A DNA stretch of 64,000 nt from Ignelater luminosus (lineage: Eukaryota; Arthropoda; Insecta; Coleoptera; Elateridae), in NCBI GenBank assembly GCA_011009095.1, contig VTPC01004451.1, positions 148,879 through 212,878 on the forward strand, given 5' to 3'. This document shows positions 12,666 through 25,600 of the stretch, in pieces. Each line of letters begins with the position of its first letter. The stretch's first letter is position 1. The translations under genes and the position numbers were made by a program. The notes beneath the pieces were generated by a model. The model made no database searches and had not been told where the DNA came from. It was given only the letters and a program-made list of their open reading frames with translations.

Positions 12666-13900
12666 ATTTAATTTACTATAAAAGTTTTTTTTTATTATTT
12701 ATTTAATATGTAGGAACTTGAAGGATGTTACATAAAATATTGAAATTGGGTCAAAGAACTTTTTGAACTTTGCAACCAAGTTCCAGGAAGATTTAGTCTT
12801 TATAGTTTTATAATGTCCACTAATGAGGAAACATTTAAATCCATATATTGTTTTAAATAATTGCCCTCTCACAAGTTGAATTATTGTGAAATGCGTTCAT
12901 TTAGTTGCAGTATTATTTTTATTATTACAGTTCTTGATGTGTGTGTGTAAATATGGGAGAACATATGTAGGTAGCGGATCTGTAGGTATATAATGATTTA
13001 ATGTCATTGTCAACCGTAGTAGGATCGTGCTGCAAATGGTCCGGGAGGTATTACACAATATTTAATACAAATCTGTGTGTTTGTGTATTTGTGTGACGGC
13101 ATTTCTTAAAATAATTCCACATTTTCCTTTTATGTCCCCTCCGGTTTTTATAATAATAATTAACAAATTGTTTGTTGCTTCTGTTGCTATTATTCTACGT
13201 CGGTATTTATAACCTGTTAACAAACCGCTAGCTAATAAATAAATTATTCTAGAAATAGATGCGTTGAAATGGTGAAATACTATTCAAAAATACAAAACGC
13301 TCACGTTTAGTGGTTTAGAAAAAAAAACATTTTAATTGGTAAACCGAACACCCCGTATGCGTACTCTCAATTTATTCCTTTTATATTCACTTTCGAAACT
13401 CGAAATAAAAGAATAATAATAACGGGTTCAAAGAGCTAGGCTAACTCTTGGTGGTAAATGAATGTTGCTATTCTTGTTCTGCAATTCCCATGGTTGTTGG
13501 TGTGTTTCAGTTGTTTGAAATTAACGGCATTTAACCCAACATGGTAATTAGTTTGTCGCCGTTTGTTGCTACAGGCAACCACTGCTCCGTAGAAATTAAA
13601 TTCCCTATTTTGAAATAATATCAATCTTTTCTTTCTTTTTTATTGTTACAACCGTGGGAAATAATCGAGTTAGTGCTCTATTATAGTATCTATCGATAAT
13701 AATAACAATATAATTAGGTGCTTAACGCATAAATGTCGCAATCACTCGTTTTAACATTATAATTGTCCCCTTTTAAAACTCTCGTTCACCTTGCCTTTGA
13801 TATTTGATATTTTTGTTGAATGCGCAATTCAGTTGTACTAACTATATAATAAATAGAGAAGGAAGGAAGAAAGAAAGAAAGAAGTTTATTATAAAACCGT
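12665..13900. other. AT-rich non-coding, nothing recognised
   Basis: AT-rich with TG-rich patches (near 12940 and 13075) and an AAGAAAG purine run at about 13860-13882. No supported gene. Confidence 0.6.
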
Positions 13901-14275
13901 AAATGGCGTGTCTAATCAGCCATAATCATCGTGTGGCATGCTTTACGCATCCGAAGAAGTCGAAAAGAGTGAGCGAGAAGACCCCAGGCAGGCGAGCGGC
14001 TACAGCAGCAGCCAGCAGGAGCAGGAGCAAGAGCAAGCAGCACGCTATATACAATATACTCTACTTCTTTTACCTGGTGGTTTTCGCGTCCTTGCCGGCA
14101 GCGCTAGACGGAACGCGGACCACCCACTCTTTCACGGTGCACATTCCACGGGGTCCCCCGCGTCATCACCGCCGCGAATCTTCTATCTGCGTGTGTATAC
14201 GTATTTGAATAGTGTGTTGTTGCACTTTTTTGTTGCTGCTGCTGCTGATGTTGCCGTTGTCGCTATTTAGATTCC
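13900..14275. other. GC-richer, CAG-rich islet; possible exon or promoter, unproven
   Basis: This islet stands out from AT-rich flanks, with CAGCAGCAGCCAGCAGGAGC near 14003-14022 and several CpGs. Two overlapping plus frames are open (13903-14208 and 13938-14270). The first contains a hydrophobic stretch (LYFFYLVVFASLPAALDG) after a basic N-terminus, but no splice signals or conserved motif support it. A start exon, a 5' leader or simple low-complexity sequence are all possible. Confidence 0.2.
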
Positions 14276-14884
14276 GATCTTTGTGTTTTTATTTTTGTTT
14301 TTGTCCGATAGGATTTATTTTGAAATTTTCTTTACTCGCGAAATTAAATTATAATTGAATGACCAAAAATAAATTTGAAATGACAGTAAACTAACCTTCA
14401 AAACGTTATAATTGTCACTATGACACTCAAGGATGCTAACATTTCGAATTATTAAAAACAATTTTTGTGCATTTCTAGTCATTGTTTACATTTCTTCATT
14501 AATTTATTTAGATTTCTATGATCGACACAAAAACTTAGCTCTCCATCTTTCCGCTTCTCTAAGGCTGCAGCATACTCACTCGCATCTTATTTTCACGTTT
14601 TACTTTTAGAAAAAAATGTTGATCTTTACACGTTTTATTTATTTCTATCTGGATTTAAATATTTTCCACATTATAGTGGGTGTAATGTGTGAAACACTAA
14701 CGCTTGGAGCATTTATAAAATGTAAACATAAAATTTTGAATTGTATTTTTGCTTCTTTTGATTTTAGGCCGACTTCCTAATTCTCTTGTTAATTTAGCAT
14801 TTTTGTTTTGGCCTATTTGATTGGCCTTTAACCCGATCTTTTGAGCTAATAATTTTTTGTCTTTTTTCCTTGCTAAGCCTTTGT

Positions 14885-14990
14885 ATTTATCTAAACAGAG
14901 TTCGGTCTCGCGTGGAAAACAGGGATAATGTGGAAAAGTCAGAGAAAAGATCTAAAAGAAGAAAAGTCAAGGAATTTAATTCAAACATGG
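14885..14990. repeat. CTGGAAAA dispersed repeat, copy 2
   Basis: Matches 8620-8710: TCTCGCGTGGAAAACA, then TGGAAAAGTCAGAGAAAA, followed by AAAGTCAAGGAATTTAATTC. Class unknown. Confidence 0.55.
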
Positions 14991-15056
14991 CCTTCGTCGC
15001 CAATAAATACAGTGTGTCCACATTTCGATGCTCACTATTGGGATCTCGGAAATTCT

Positions 15057-15839
15057 AAGATATACGAAGTCGGTTAAATTAGAAAAGATTTGGCTATTTT
15101 GGAGATCAGTTTACGTATGCTTTTGTTTTTTCAAAACAGTTCACGGCTTACTAGATATTTGCTAAAAACGAAATTATTTTTTCTTTTGAATAAAAAGCGT
15201 TTCCCACTTAGTGTGCCATGGCTTTAAACATATGAAAATCATTCATTTTTGTCAGACAAATTACATTTGTTATGTAACAATTGCTAAAATAAAACAAAAG
15301 ACGCTTTTAAGATGCTTTGCTGAGCATTCACAGATAGCATCAAATAAGCAGCTAAAAGCGTATTTATTTTGTTTTAGCAATTTTTGCATGACAAATGAAT
15401 TTCTTTGATAAAACTCACGACTTTGTGTGTTAGATGTCATGGCACACTATGATGAAAAATGATTTTCACTTCGTAACTCGGTAAAACAAAAGAATAGCTA
15501 TGTCAAACCATGTATCACTGAAAAGCATTTAAGGCGTGCAGTTTAGTAATATGGAAATCGAGTAGGCGTTCTATTAGAAAAAAATTTGGATTTACGTTTC
15601 ACCGCGGAAGTAAAACAAAAGACAGTTGTGAAAATAATTTTTTTGTGTTTCGTAGTAAATTCTCTAAAACGCCCTCTTTGCTCGTTCTTGAGATATTTCA
15701 CTTAAAAAAATAATAAGATAATTTCGTTTTTAGCAAATATCTAGTAAGTCGTGAACTTTTTTGAAAAAACGAAAGCATAAGTAAACTGATCTCCAAAATA
15801 GCCAAATTTCTTCTAATTTAACCGACTTCGTATCTTTTA
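15057..15839. mobile_element. Fold-back element with nested inverted repeats
   Basis: The outer arms 15057-15183 and 15713-15838 are inverted copies of about 125 bp, differing at only a few positions (both contain TACGAAGTCGGTTAAATTAG and GATATTTGCTAAAAACGAAA or their complements). Inside is a second pair, TAGTGTGCCATG at 15209-15220 and its complement at 15438-15449. Inside that is a third pair, 15279-15310 and 15351-15384 (AATTGCTAAAA, then ACGCTTTTA). No transposase frame is present. Flanking target duplications are not clear. Confidence 0.8.
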
Positions 15840-15849
15840 CAGTTAGTAT

Positions 15850-15985
15850 TGAGATTCAGAAAGGAAAAGATTTGTACATTTTGAAATTCACATTGTTTGA
15901 GAGATTTTTAAAATGAACAACAGAGGACCTAAAATAGAACCTTGCGGTACTCCGGATGAAATAATTAAAGGAATTTGAAAACCGA
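15850..15985 (-). pseudogene. Decayed LINE reverse transcriptase trace
   Basis: Read on the minus strand, about 15910-15970 gives SGVPQGSILGPLLFILK, the well-known block around reverse transcriptase motif 4 of non-LTR retrotransposons. Only this short block remains, and no long frame surrounds it. It lies directly beside the fold-back element. Confidence 0.65.
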
Positions 15986-15989
15986 CTGT

Positions 15990-18900
15990 AATCTCTTAAT
16001 TATTAAAGTTTACTTCAGTAGACAAATACGACATGATTTTCTGGTGGGAAAAATTTTGTCTATAGTGCTGGTACGATATAAAAAAAATAGGCAATGCTGT
16101 CAAATAAATCAGAACAGCAAAAACTTCTGTTGTATTCAATTATAATATAGTTAAAGACGAGACGAGAATAAAATTCGCCGTTCAGAACTGAAAACTGTGG
16201 CACCGAAATGCCAATATAATAAAAAAGGACAATAAAAACTTCACCTCTTTAAAAATACATTTTATTATATTTTTCTTGGTTGCAACACAACACCTGTAAG
16301 AAGGTTGCCATTAAGAAGTTTCACACATAAACCATACAGTACGTTCCAAATAGCGTGGCTTCTTTCTGTTGTATATACGCGAAGAAACATTTAAGAAACG
16401 AATACGCCCCACTGTATTGGAACAGTCGTGCTTGATCCCTGAAGAAGTTTAGCTCATTAATTTCAGTCCTTGATGATTTAGTTTATTGCCGTAATAAAAA
16501 AAAAGTGTGCAAAAAGAATTTTTAGGTTAACTACTTTTCTTTTTTTTTAATATTGTATTGTTTCTCGCTGATATCGTCTTACTTGCCGATGTAAAATTAA
16601 AACTGCTCGCACTTAAAAACGCAACGCCACCACTGTAAACAATTAGAAATTATCTTTCAGGAGTTTACGTTTGATGATAAAGAATAAGACGGTATTTTCC
16701 TTTTTTTAGGCTGAAGGTTGCCATTATAATAAAGACCGACGTTGCCTTTTGTTTTTTAATTTTAGTGCTTTGCTGAATACCGCAAGTACCGATTATTATA
16801 AATGTCAAAATTTTATGATTTTCCGCAAACTGTAAGTAAATTTTTATTTTAATAATTGTGACAATTTAATTTTCTATAATTTTGTTATATAAGTTTGTTT
16901 TTAAATTAACAAAAGCGAAATTGATAATTGACTTTCTGTTTAGAAAATTTGTTTTAAGATTACTAGATGGGAATGATTTGGGATCTTTCCACATTGTGTA
17001 CACCACTAAACGCTATTTTCTCATTTAAATGTTGGTAGACAGTTTTAGTTTATTTAAATAAATCCTATAGTTGTTCCACTGCCCACCACTTTATGACGCG
17101 AGAAACTTTTTTTTTCAGTCTGACAGTCTGCTGTTTGAGAGGTGAATGACATCTGTCTTTTTCTTCTTCTTTTTTTAATTTTGGTCTATTGATAGGTTAT
17201 TTCTATTTCTTTTTTTAGCAAAAAAAAAGTTCCAAAGAGTTACATAAATTACCTTGCCATAATTCTCTTGATTATCTATCTTTGTTTTGTGTACCGGTTT
17301 TGTCATACTTTTATTATAAAAATACAACAGGCTATTATACACGATGTTTTATTATGTACTAAATTTACATGACATTGAGACTTTTTTTTTCTTAAGTAAA
17401 CATTACGCAATCTATAATCTTACTATCACATTTTAATTATATTGTTCCTTCGATAGAGTTACTTTGCGTTTTTAATTGTTTTGTTTGATGTCATTTTATG
17501 GTTGCATTTTATTGTTTTAAAATCCGGTTCAGCTTGTACTAGTGACGACGATAATAATAATAATCCTCATTACTTTATTGTTAATAATTTAATAAAGGTG
17601 ACAAGTTATTATCCCAACGTAATAATAATAATAGTTATACAATAACAATAAAAATAGGAAAAATAAAAATGATTCCGGACTACAAAACACAGCGCACTAC
17701 GACGACGACGGCCTTTCCGTCCGTGTGTACGCAAAAAACCTGTCGACCTTTACAATGTAATAATGTAACAACAATAACAATATTCCCGTACTTACTAATA
17801 GTAATAAAGGCTCTGACTTTCCTGCATTGCGCGATTATTTATATCAATATTTGCATATCAACAGGTGTGAACAGCTAATAAGAGAAACGTATGGCTCAAT
17901 TTATGAATCAGAGATTCGCTTGGAATCTTTCCAACCTCTTTTTTTAAAAATAGATTCTCTCGCGGGCGCGCGCACACACACACACACACACACACGTAAG
18001 GCACGTATATCTAATGCGATTTGTACGGATTTCTTTTATTGTATTGGCCTTATTTTCAATTTGTACAGTGGAAAATCGTAAATTTATTATCGTTATTGTG
18101 TGCAGTTGTACGCGAGAGGAGAGAACCGGTTTTAATTTTAATATCGATGATGCTGCTGAAATAGTTACAATATTTTTGCAATGGCAAAGTTCGGCCTGTA
18201 TCGTAAGTGAAATCATTAAAGACTATAAATCACTATACTTTAAATTAAAAATAGTAGGCCATGCAGTAGATATAACTGTACATAATTTCGGTGTTTAAAG
18301 TTAAAGTCATGTTGAGCAACATTTTTATTTTTAAGTTTGTTTTAACTACGTGACCAGTTTCATTCTTTATTGTAATAAATTGCAAAAATATTATAGTCTA
18401 TTATAATTTTCTCGCTATACTTTCCACAAGAGCGAGAAAGTTATTAAGATTGATTTTTTATAGATTTATGTTTTTCATAGATCCTGTCCAAGTAATTGAT
18501 TTCTGTTAATGCTTTGAATGTCAACGTGAAGAAATTCTAGAATTCTTGACCTATGTATTCATCTGTAATAAAAGAAATCCTTTTAAAATTATTATTAAAG
18601 TGTGATGGGTGACTCGAGGCTTCCACAACCTCACTTTTCTCACTTTTTAAAAGTAGTTACTATTTTAAAGTTTTTATCACTATTTCAACTATTTTAGTTT
18701 GAGATACGAGTTTTTAAAAATATGCGATTTGTTTTACTTTTTTTTAAAAATTAAAATTAAGTTCAAATAGATACACTCACAAGGATCAGTAACAAGGTGG
18801 AGAAACGCAAAAGTTCCATTTTATTAGTAATCGTTTTGCAAAAAAAAGACAAAGTTTGATTTATAAAAATATATACGGGATGTTAATAAATAATACCAGC

Positions 18901-19290
18901 AAACTGATAGGATAAATTTCTGATAGATATAAATTTAAAATGCTGACATTTCGGTGCATTATCGTTATTTGTCAAAATATCAAATATTCTTGTTAAAAGA
19001 AATTGTAAGAAATAGCCCTTCAGATGTTCCACACTTACTTTATAGCAGAGATGCGTAACGTCAGAAGAAAAATAAAGACAAACTTTTAATTTAATGTATA
19101 ATCAAAAGTAGTTTAAAAACACACAGAAAGGTATTTCCCTACAATTTTTCTTTGTAGAATATTGATATTGTCTGTGCAATTGTGATTACTTCGTAGCTAA
19201 CTGCAAGACAAGTTGACCATAGGTTCAGAAGATTCCTTCTATGATCGTTAGAAGTCTGCCCTATCAGTTTGTCGATGTTATTAACTTAAC
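15990..19290. other. Non-coding, AT-rich; (CA)12 microsatellite
   Basis: No supported gene. A (CG)-then-(CA)12 tract lies at about 17961-17995. A 94-codon plus frame at 18014-18298 begins with a signal-like hydrophobic N-terminus (MRFVRISFIVLALFSICTVE) but has a poor start context and no known motif, so it is not called. Confidence 0.5.
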
Positions 19291-19297
19291 CTTGTAT

Positions 19298-20835
19298 GTA
19301 TTGTCGGGCCATACGGGTCTGTCAGGCCTTTTCGACTTCCTGGCCCTATCGGGTCTTTTGGACTTCTAGACTCTTTGGGATTATCGTTTAGTCCTATCGG
19401 ACAGTTTGGGCCATTTGGACTGTTTGGTCTTCTCGGGCCTTTTTGATTTCCTGGCCCTATCGGGTTTTTTGGACTTCTAGACTCTTTGGGATTTTCGGGT
19501 CTGTAGGAGCGTTTCGTCTTCTCGGACAGTTCGGGCCTTTTGGACTTCCTGGCACTGTCGGGCCTTTTCGACTTTCTGGCCCTGTCGGGCCTTTTGGACT
19601 TCTTGAACCTATAGGAGCGTTTGGTCCTGTCGGAAAGTTCGGGTCTTTTGGACCTCCTGGCCCTGTCGGGCCTTTTAGACTTCTTGGGGCTGTAGGAGCT
19701 TTTGGTGCTATCGGATAGTTTGGACCTTTTGGACTTTTTGGCCCTGTCGGGCGTTTTCGACGTCCTGGCCCTATCGGGTCTTTTGGACTTCTAGACTCTT
19801 TGGGATTCTCGGGTCTATAAGAGCGTTTCGTCTTCTCGGACAGTTCTGGCCTTTTGGACTTCCTGGCACCGTCGGGCCTTTTCGACCTTTTGAACTTCTC
19901 GTCTCTTTGGACTTCTTGAACCTGTAGGAGCGTTTGGTCCTGTCGGAAAGTTTGGGCTTTTTGGACCTCTTGGCCCTGTCGGATTTTTTCGGCTTCCTGG
20001 CCTTGCCGGGCCTTTTGGACTCTTTGGCCCTTTGGGCTTCTTGGTCTGTAGGATCGTTTGGCCCTGTCGGGCAGTTCGGGTCTTTTGCATTTCCTGGCCC
20101 TGTCGGGCTTTTTGGACTTCTCGGCCGTTTAACCTTCTTGGGTGTGTAGGGCCGTTCGGGCCTGTCGGACAGTTGGGGCCGTTTGGACTTCCTGGCCCTG
20201 ACGGACCTTTTGGTCTTCCTGGTCCTGTCGGGCTTTTTAGACTTCCTGGCCGTGTCGGGCCTTCTGGACTTCTAGATTCTTTGGACTTCTTGAGCCTGTA
20301 GGACCATTTGGTCCTGTTGGATAGTTCGGGCCGTTCGGAGTTCCTGGCCCTGTTGGGCCTTTTGAACTGACTGGCCTTGTCGGGCTTTTTCGACTTGTTT
20401 TGGATTTCTAGACCCTTTGGGCTTCTTGGGTCTGCAGGACCGTTTGGTTTTGTCGGACCTTTTGGACTTCCTAATCCTGTCGGGCCGTTTGGACTTCTCG
20501 GCCCTTTGGGCTTCTTGGGTCTGTAGGACCATTTCGGTCTGAAAGACAGTTCGGATCTTTTGGACTTTTCGACTCTTCGGGTGTATCGGCCCGTATGGAT
20601 TTCTCGGGCGTGTCAGACCGTTCGGACCGTCGGGCTTTTTGAACTTCTCGGTCCTTCAGGTCTCTCGGATCTTTTGGTCCATTTTGATCTCACGGACCTT
20701 TCGTGCCGTTTGGGCCTCTTGAGCTGTTCGGGCCTGTCGGGCTGATCAAGAAGTTACCGGGATTTTTTCGGGTCGCGTCAAGTTTCTCTCCAGTTGGGCC
20801 TTGGGCCTGGAAAATTTGGCTCGTGTAGGGCTTTA
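19298..20835. mobile_element. GTCGGGC MITE family, copy 2, with expanded 27-bp minisatellite
   Basis: The right end (20740-20835: ATCAAGAAGTTACCGGGATT, then TGGGCCTGGAAAATTTGGCT and GTAGGGCTTTA) matches the copies at 4.5-4.96 and 45.05-45.64 kb. The interior is a long minisatellite; where regular its period is 27 bp (GGACCTTTTGGTCTTCC, then TGGTCCTGTC). The left terminus is not recognisable. In one frame the unit reads Gly-Pro-Phe-Gly-Leu-Pro-Gly-Pro-Val, giving collagen-like open frames on both strands, but frames shift and stop, so no gene is called. Confidence 0.75.
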
Positions 20836-20881
20836 CGAGGAGTTAGACAATGAAAATTGAAAGTCAGTTGTGAATACTTAA

Positions 20882-21895
20882 CAGTGTTGCCAGGCATGGA
20901 AATTTTTCCGCAAATTGGAGAAATTGGCGGGGAAATTAGTGAGGATTTACTGGGCATAAATTAAAAATTTTGAGTAAATTTGCTACTTAATCGTTTTTTA
21001 ATAGAAACAATGTTTTTTCGAGTTTGCTTCAATATTGTTGATAATCAAAGTTTTTATTTCTGTTATTGGAAGTTTTGGAGTAAGTACAAAATTTTATATA
21101 TTTCTGAGGAATTGAAAAAAAAAGTTTCTATTTGTATATTGCAGAAGAACCAAGGTCCGTAAATAATGTCGGTGTACTGTGAAAGATAGGTGTTCCTATT
21201 AGCAGCCATTTCTGATCGAAAAGATTCAGGTTAGATTAACGTAGGCAATGCTATTTTCATTATTTCTTGAAGATGCATATTTCTCGGTATTGGTTGGCAT
21301 TAGTAATCGAACTTGTTGTGGGAAACGTATAAGGTGACCCACCTTTCGCAATGGCGATATCAAGCGATTAGTGTTTTCCTTATTGGCGAAAAACACGATC
21401 GTCGCGACCTCTATTGGAAATTTAAAAAACTAGTTTGGGTTGATCATCAAGTGATCACACATTGTTGCCACTTAAATCAAACATATAGCCAGAAACAATT
21501 ATAAATTAGTGACCGACCGAAACAGGATTTTCAGCCGAAACCGAAACCGAACCTTCGGCCCTGGTCTTAGTTTCAGCCGAAACCGAAACCGAAATTTTTT
21601 AAGACTTATGAAAATGTACACATTTCCCTGGAATTTAGAGGTGTACAAACTTATAGGGCGTACTGAACGTCAAGTGGCCACAAAACGCCTGTGACGCACC
21701 GCCCGAGTACAGCCGAACGCAACCCGAGAGTCCATGAACGTATGTTTCGGCCGAGCCGAAAGGTTCGGCTGATTTCTGGCCGAAACCGAAACTTCGCCCG
21801 AAACCCCTTTTTTGGCCGAAACCGAAACTGAAACTTCGGTCGGTCACTATTATAAATTCGGATTTGGAGATTCATAGCCAGCTCTGGCAACACTG
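20882..21895. mobile_element. TIR element with CAGTGTTGCCAG ends
   Basis: CAGTGTTGCCAG at 20882-20893 and its exact complement CTGGCAACACTG at 21884-21895 bound a 1,014-bp segment. CAGTG fits the hAT end pattern YARNG. No clear 8-bp duplication flanks it, and no transposase is visible, so the pairing could be two unrelated ends. The 343-bp MITE at 21507 lies inside. Confidence 0.5.
21507..21849. mobile_element. 343-bp hAT-type MITE with perfect 8-bp target duplication
   Basis: The ends TAGTGACCGACCGAA and TTCGGTCGGTCACTA are perfect 15-bp inverted repeats. TTATAAAT directly flanks both sides (21499-21506 and 21850-21857). TAGTG fits the hAT terminal pattern YARNG, and 8-bp duplications are typical of hAT. 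Subterminal GCCGAAACCGAAACCGAA repeats occur at both ends in opposite orientation. It carries no coding sequence and must depend on a transposase elsewhere. The clean ends imply a fairly recent insertion. Confidence 0.9.
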
Positions 21896-22437
21896 GTTGC
21901 AGATGATGAGTCTTCGTTTTTCTGCCATTTTGATACATTTTGACGAGATTTAGCGCAATCTTTTGGTTGATGATTTTTCCCTATTGATATTTGCAATTTT
22001 GACGACAGAACAGCAATTAGACGTTTTATACGTCATTATGTGATGTTCACACAAATTTTACCACTGTATTTCTGTAGATAGATCGTTGCGTGTGAAACAA
22101 GTCCGGGTGCTTATCGACCTTTGAATTGTTCATAATAGACTAGAATAGAAACTTGAAATTTTTAGAAAACTCATGGAAATTCTGCAAGCACTATCTGTTT
22201 TTGGGAAATCTCAAAAGATGTCTCAGTTGAACGGATTTTCTCTGCATGGACGACTATTTTGTGAATTTGTTTCTCAATTATAACTGCAACTTGTGAGTTT
22301 ACCTCGCACTGTCGTCTAGACATTCTGAAATAAAAACGCCTGGGTTTGCAAGTAGAATGCAAACCGCCTATCATACGTGGCTTTGTTTGATCCTTACAAA
22401 AACTACGACCCCCATCTTTTTGTACTACGAACCGTTA
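21858..22437. other. Non-coding, nothing recognised
   Basis: AT-rich sequence between the TIR element and the decayed reverse transcriptase trace. No splice-bounded or conserved open frame seen. Confidence 0.5.
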
Positions 22438-22645
22438 CTAAATCAGAACTTCTTTTTGATGATTTTTAATTGTTTCGTATCTTGATTTGCAAAAATGAAA
22501 GTTTTGATCGCCAAGAAGAAATGGCTTAAAGCTTATTCCAAAATTTACCATTGGGAAACTTGTTGGGTTCAAGATTTGTAATACCTTACTAAACGAAGAT
22601 ATAAAAGATAGTGGCCCCGAAACTGAATCCTGTGGCACTCTTACT
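22438..22645 (-). pseudogene. Decayed LINE reverse transcriptase fragment
   Basis: The minus strand reads RVPQDSVSGPLSFISSF, a recognisable variant of the GVPQGSVLGPLLF block of non-LTR reverse transcriptases, followed by about 45 more open codons of unclear homology. It is short and altered at key positions, so it is a relic. Confidence 0.55.
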
Positions 22646-25600
22646 GAATTAATTTTATTTTAAAGTTGCATTGCTAAATTGTCTTATTGAATTGAATTAT
22701 TCAACTTGGATTACGTCAATGTTAATTCATATTTTAAGATTGTTCAATCTTCTTTTAATGGCTTAATTAACTCTAAGAAAATCTAAAAGAATAACTACCT
22801 ATTAGATTACGTCACAATTGGTTAACCACGAAAGTTACATACTTTACATGCCAATAACAAATTCAACCTTTCGTATAATAGCAGAAAAATACCGATTTTA
22901 TGTCCGAAACTCTGAATATTTATTTATTTAAATTAATTTCCCGACAATTTTTCCACGACATATCGATAAAAACGGAAAAAACCAACAACGTTTAAAAAAT
23001 GACTTAATTCCAACTTCTAACTTAACAGAATGCTAACAATCACAAAACTATTAAAATGTACACGAATTAAGAAAGAACAAAAAAAAGGAACAGAAGCAAA
23101 CTAAATAATAATTTCACACCACGCGACTTGAAAATTGTTACGTTAAAAACGTTATCTAATATTTTGAGGCCGACATCTAGAGAAAACACCACGTCGTTGC
23201 CGTATACCGCGCCAGCCGTCATTTGCGGGTCGTTTACACGACCATAATAAAACATGCACCTTAATAACTAATTAACGCCGAAATTTCTTTAACAGTCCCC
23301 AAGATCTCTCGCTCGCAACAGGACAATTTCGTCAACTAGAATAAAGAGACACATCACGCTAACCTCTAGCAGCAGCGACGTCAAGACAAAAGAAAGTTTG
23401 TAGTTGAGTTGATTGCTAATTGTTATAGAATCATAAAAGTGACACACGCCACTGAAAATTATTTATGAAGAAAAGTTTTTTTATTTTAATGGAACTTTTT
23501 ATTAGTTACTATATTAAGAAAATTGATTTGATCTAATAAATAATAAAGGGAATTTTTATTAGAAAAGTTCTTATTGAGAAGAAAGTTTGTCGCAACTTCA
23601 TTATTGTAACAACTAAACGATGACCCAGTTATTTAAATTTAATTGAAACTGCTTCTTACGATAAACTTATTTAAAGAGGTTTGATCTATAAGTACTATCT
23701 GAAACTTGGTGGAATGGAAAACTAATTGTTTATGTAATGTCAAGTGCAAATTTGTGAAATGTCCAACCGTTCTCCTTATCGTTTCATAAACGCAATAAAA
23801 CGTCACAACTAATAATAAAGTAATCAGTTTCACTGTTAACTATTGTCCTTAATTAAAAGTAGGAGGAACGCACGCACACATACCTGTCACATCAGGGCGA
23901 TATCACCAAACTACAGGAATTCATTATTTATTGCAGGACTACCGGATCGCGTGCTTTTATCGTTTTATGTTTCTGGCCCCCCATTTGGCTATAACCGATA
24001 TCGTTTGGAATTTATTTCTCTTTTTTTTTGCGCGCCATGATGGATCGGTACGAATTACTTAAACGGGGGCTTGTAGTCAGAGGGAAAAAAAATATTGTAA
24101 TGAGTTTAGGAAAATTGCAAAATCTCTGAATATAAATTATAATCGTCGTAGTAGAAAGCAGATAAGGTCGTAGAGATTAAGTTGGCGAAGTGCGTGCGTG
24201 TGCGATAAAAAGGGAGAGAAGGAAGAGAAAAAAAAGTTCGTGTTGAATTGCGTTTCGTGACAGGAATGTGTAGTTTTATTGTAAAATTCACTCGATTTAA
24301 TTACTTAAGTGAAAATATAATTAACCAAATATGTTAATTTAATTACGCCATTACAATTGCGTTTTAATTTTGATAAAATTAAAAAAGGGATGTGGTTGTC
24401 TGTCTGTGTCTATTTTTGGTCAAGGTTCAAGGTTATCACCAGTCTAGAACTAGAAGGATTATTTTCGTTATTTCTTTTTTCCTTTTTTTTAATGGGCTAT
24501 TTGCACGAATCCGAGAAGTAATATGTATTATGTGTGTGTGTGTGTGTGTGTGTGTATAAGTGTAGACATGGAAAGTCTGGAATTGCACGAATTTTAAGAA
24601 AAATTACCCCACTGAGTTGCTGATAGGTATCTTTGCTGTAAGACATTTTGTATTGGGAAGGAAGCTCAGAAAAAATTTTGCGCCAAAGACTTATTTAAAG
24701 AAAATCGAATCACGAGGAAAATTAATGTATTCACGCACACACACCCTTGAGCTTTCATTTTATTATAGTTATATCTAGTAATGTCATACTTTTTGGTGGT
24801 CATTAGCCCTTTAGCTATTCGCAAAATTAAATTCCTAGGAAAGTCAACGACTTTTTTTTTGTCGCGTTTGACCTTATTTCCGCGAGAGCTGAAACAAAAT
24901 TGAAGCTTTCAAAAAGACAAATTGCTCGAAATCTGTAAAAAGTCCCAGTACAAACCGAATCTGGAATAGTTTCAATTACAACAAGATTTTACATAAAAAT
25001 CTAAAAATTGCCGGAAATATGTATACCTTCATTGAAGGGCTACTAGCCTAAGTAGGTATGAGTTTTCCTTTTCAATGAACGAATCCGTCTCATTCACGCT
25101 TCTGAATGTCGATTTGAAATTTGATCTCTTGAAAGAAAAAAAGGCAGTAAAATAATTCAAAACGTTTCGGAAAAGGAGAGATTGTTATCTGCGGCCATAA
25201 TTTCATTTCAGAATGTAATTGGATAGTCTTGACTTTTCCCCTTTTAAAAACCATAATAATAATTACGTGACAAACTAATTAGAAATTTTAAGTGACAGAT
25301 GGGGCCGAGCTATTATTTATTCTTTCACTATTTCTAAATTGGCAATTTAAATTCATTTAATTTTGGCACATTCTTTATCATTTAGCTGACTTAAACCTAA
25401 AGCTCGTTTCACACTAGCACGATTAACATTTTGAAATTGTTGGTTTTATTGAGTTTTATTGCGTTTTTAATTTCTTTTGTTTTTAATATCGTAGAATTAA
25501 AGCGAGGGCGTTAATGAATCTAGTAAGTCACTTCAGGTAATAATTGTATGAACATTCATTTGTTTCCTAAAGAAAAGTGGTTGTACATATACTCGTAGTG

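Noticed and set aside
18014-18298. 94-codon frame with a signal-peptide-like start
   Set aside because: Poor start context, AT-rich codons, no known motif; hydrophobic starts are common by chance in T-rich DNA.
19443-20301. Collagen-like plus-strand frames
   Set aside because: They come from the 27-bp minisatellite inside a MITE; frames shift and stop, and no collagen-like flanking domains or splice sites are present.
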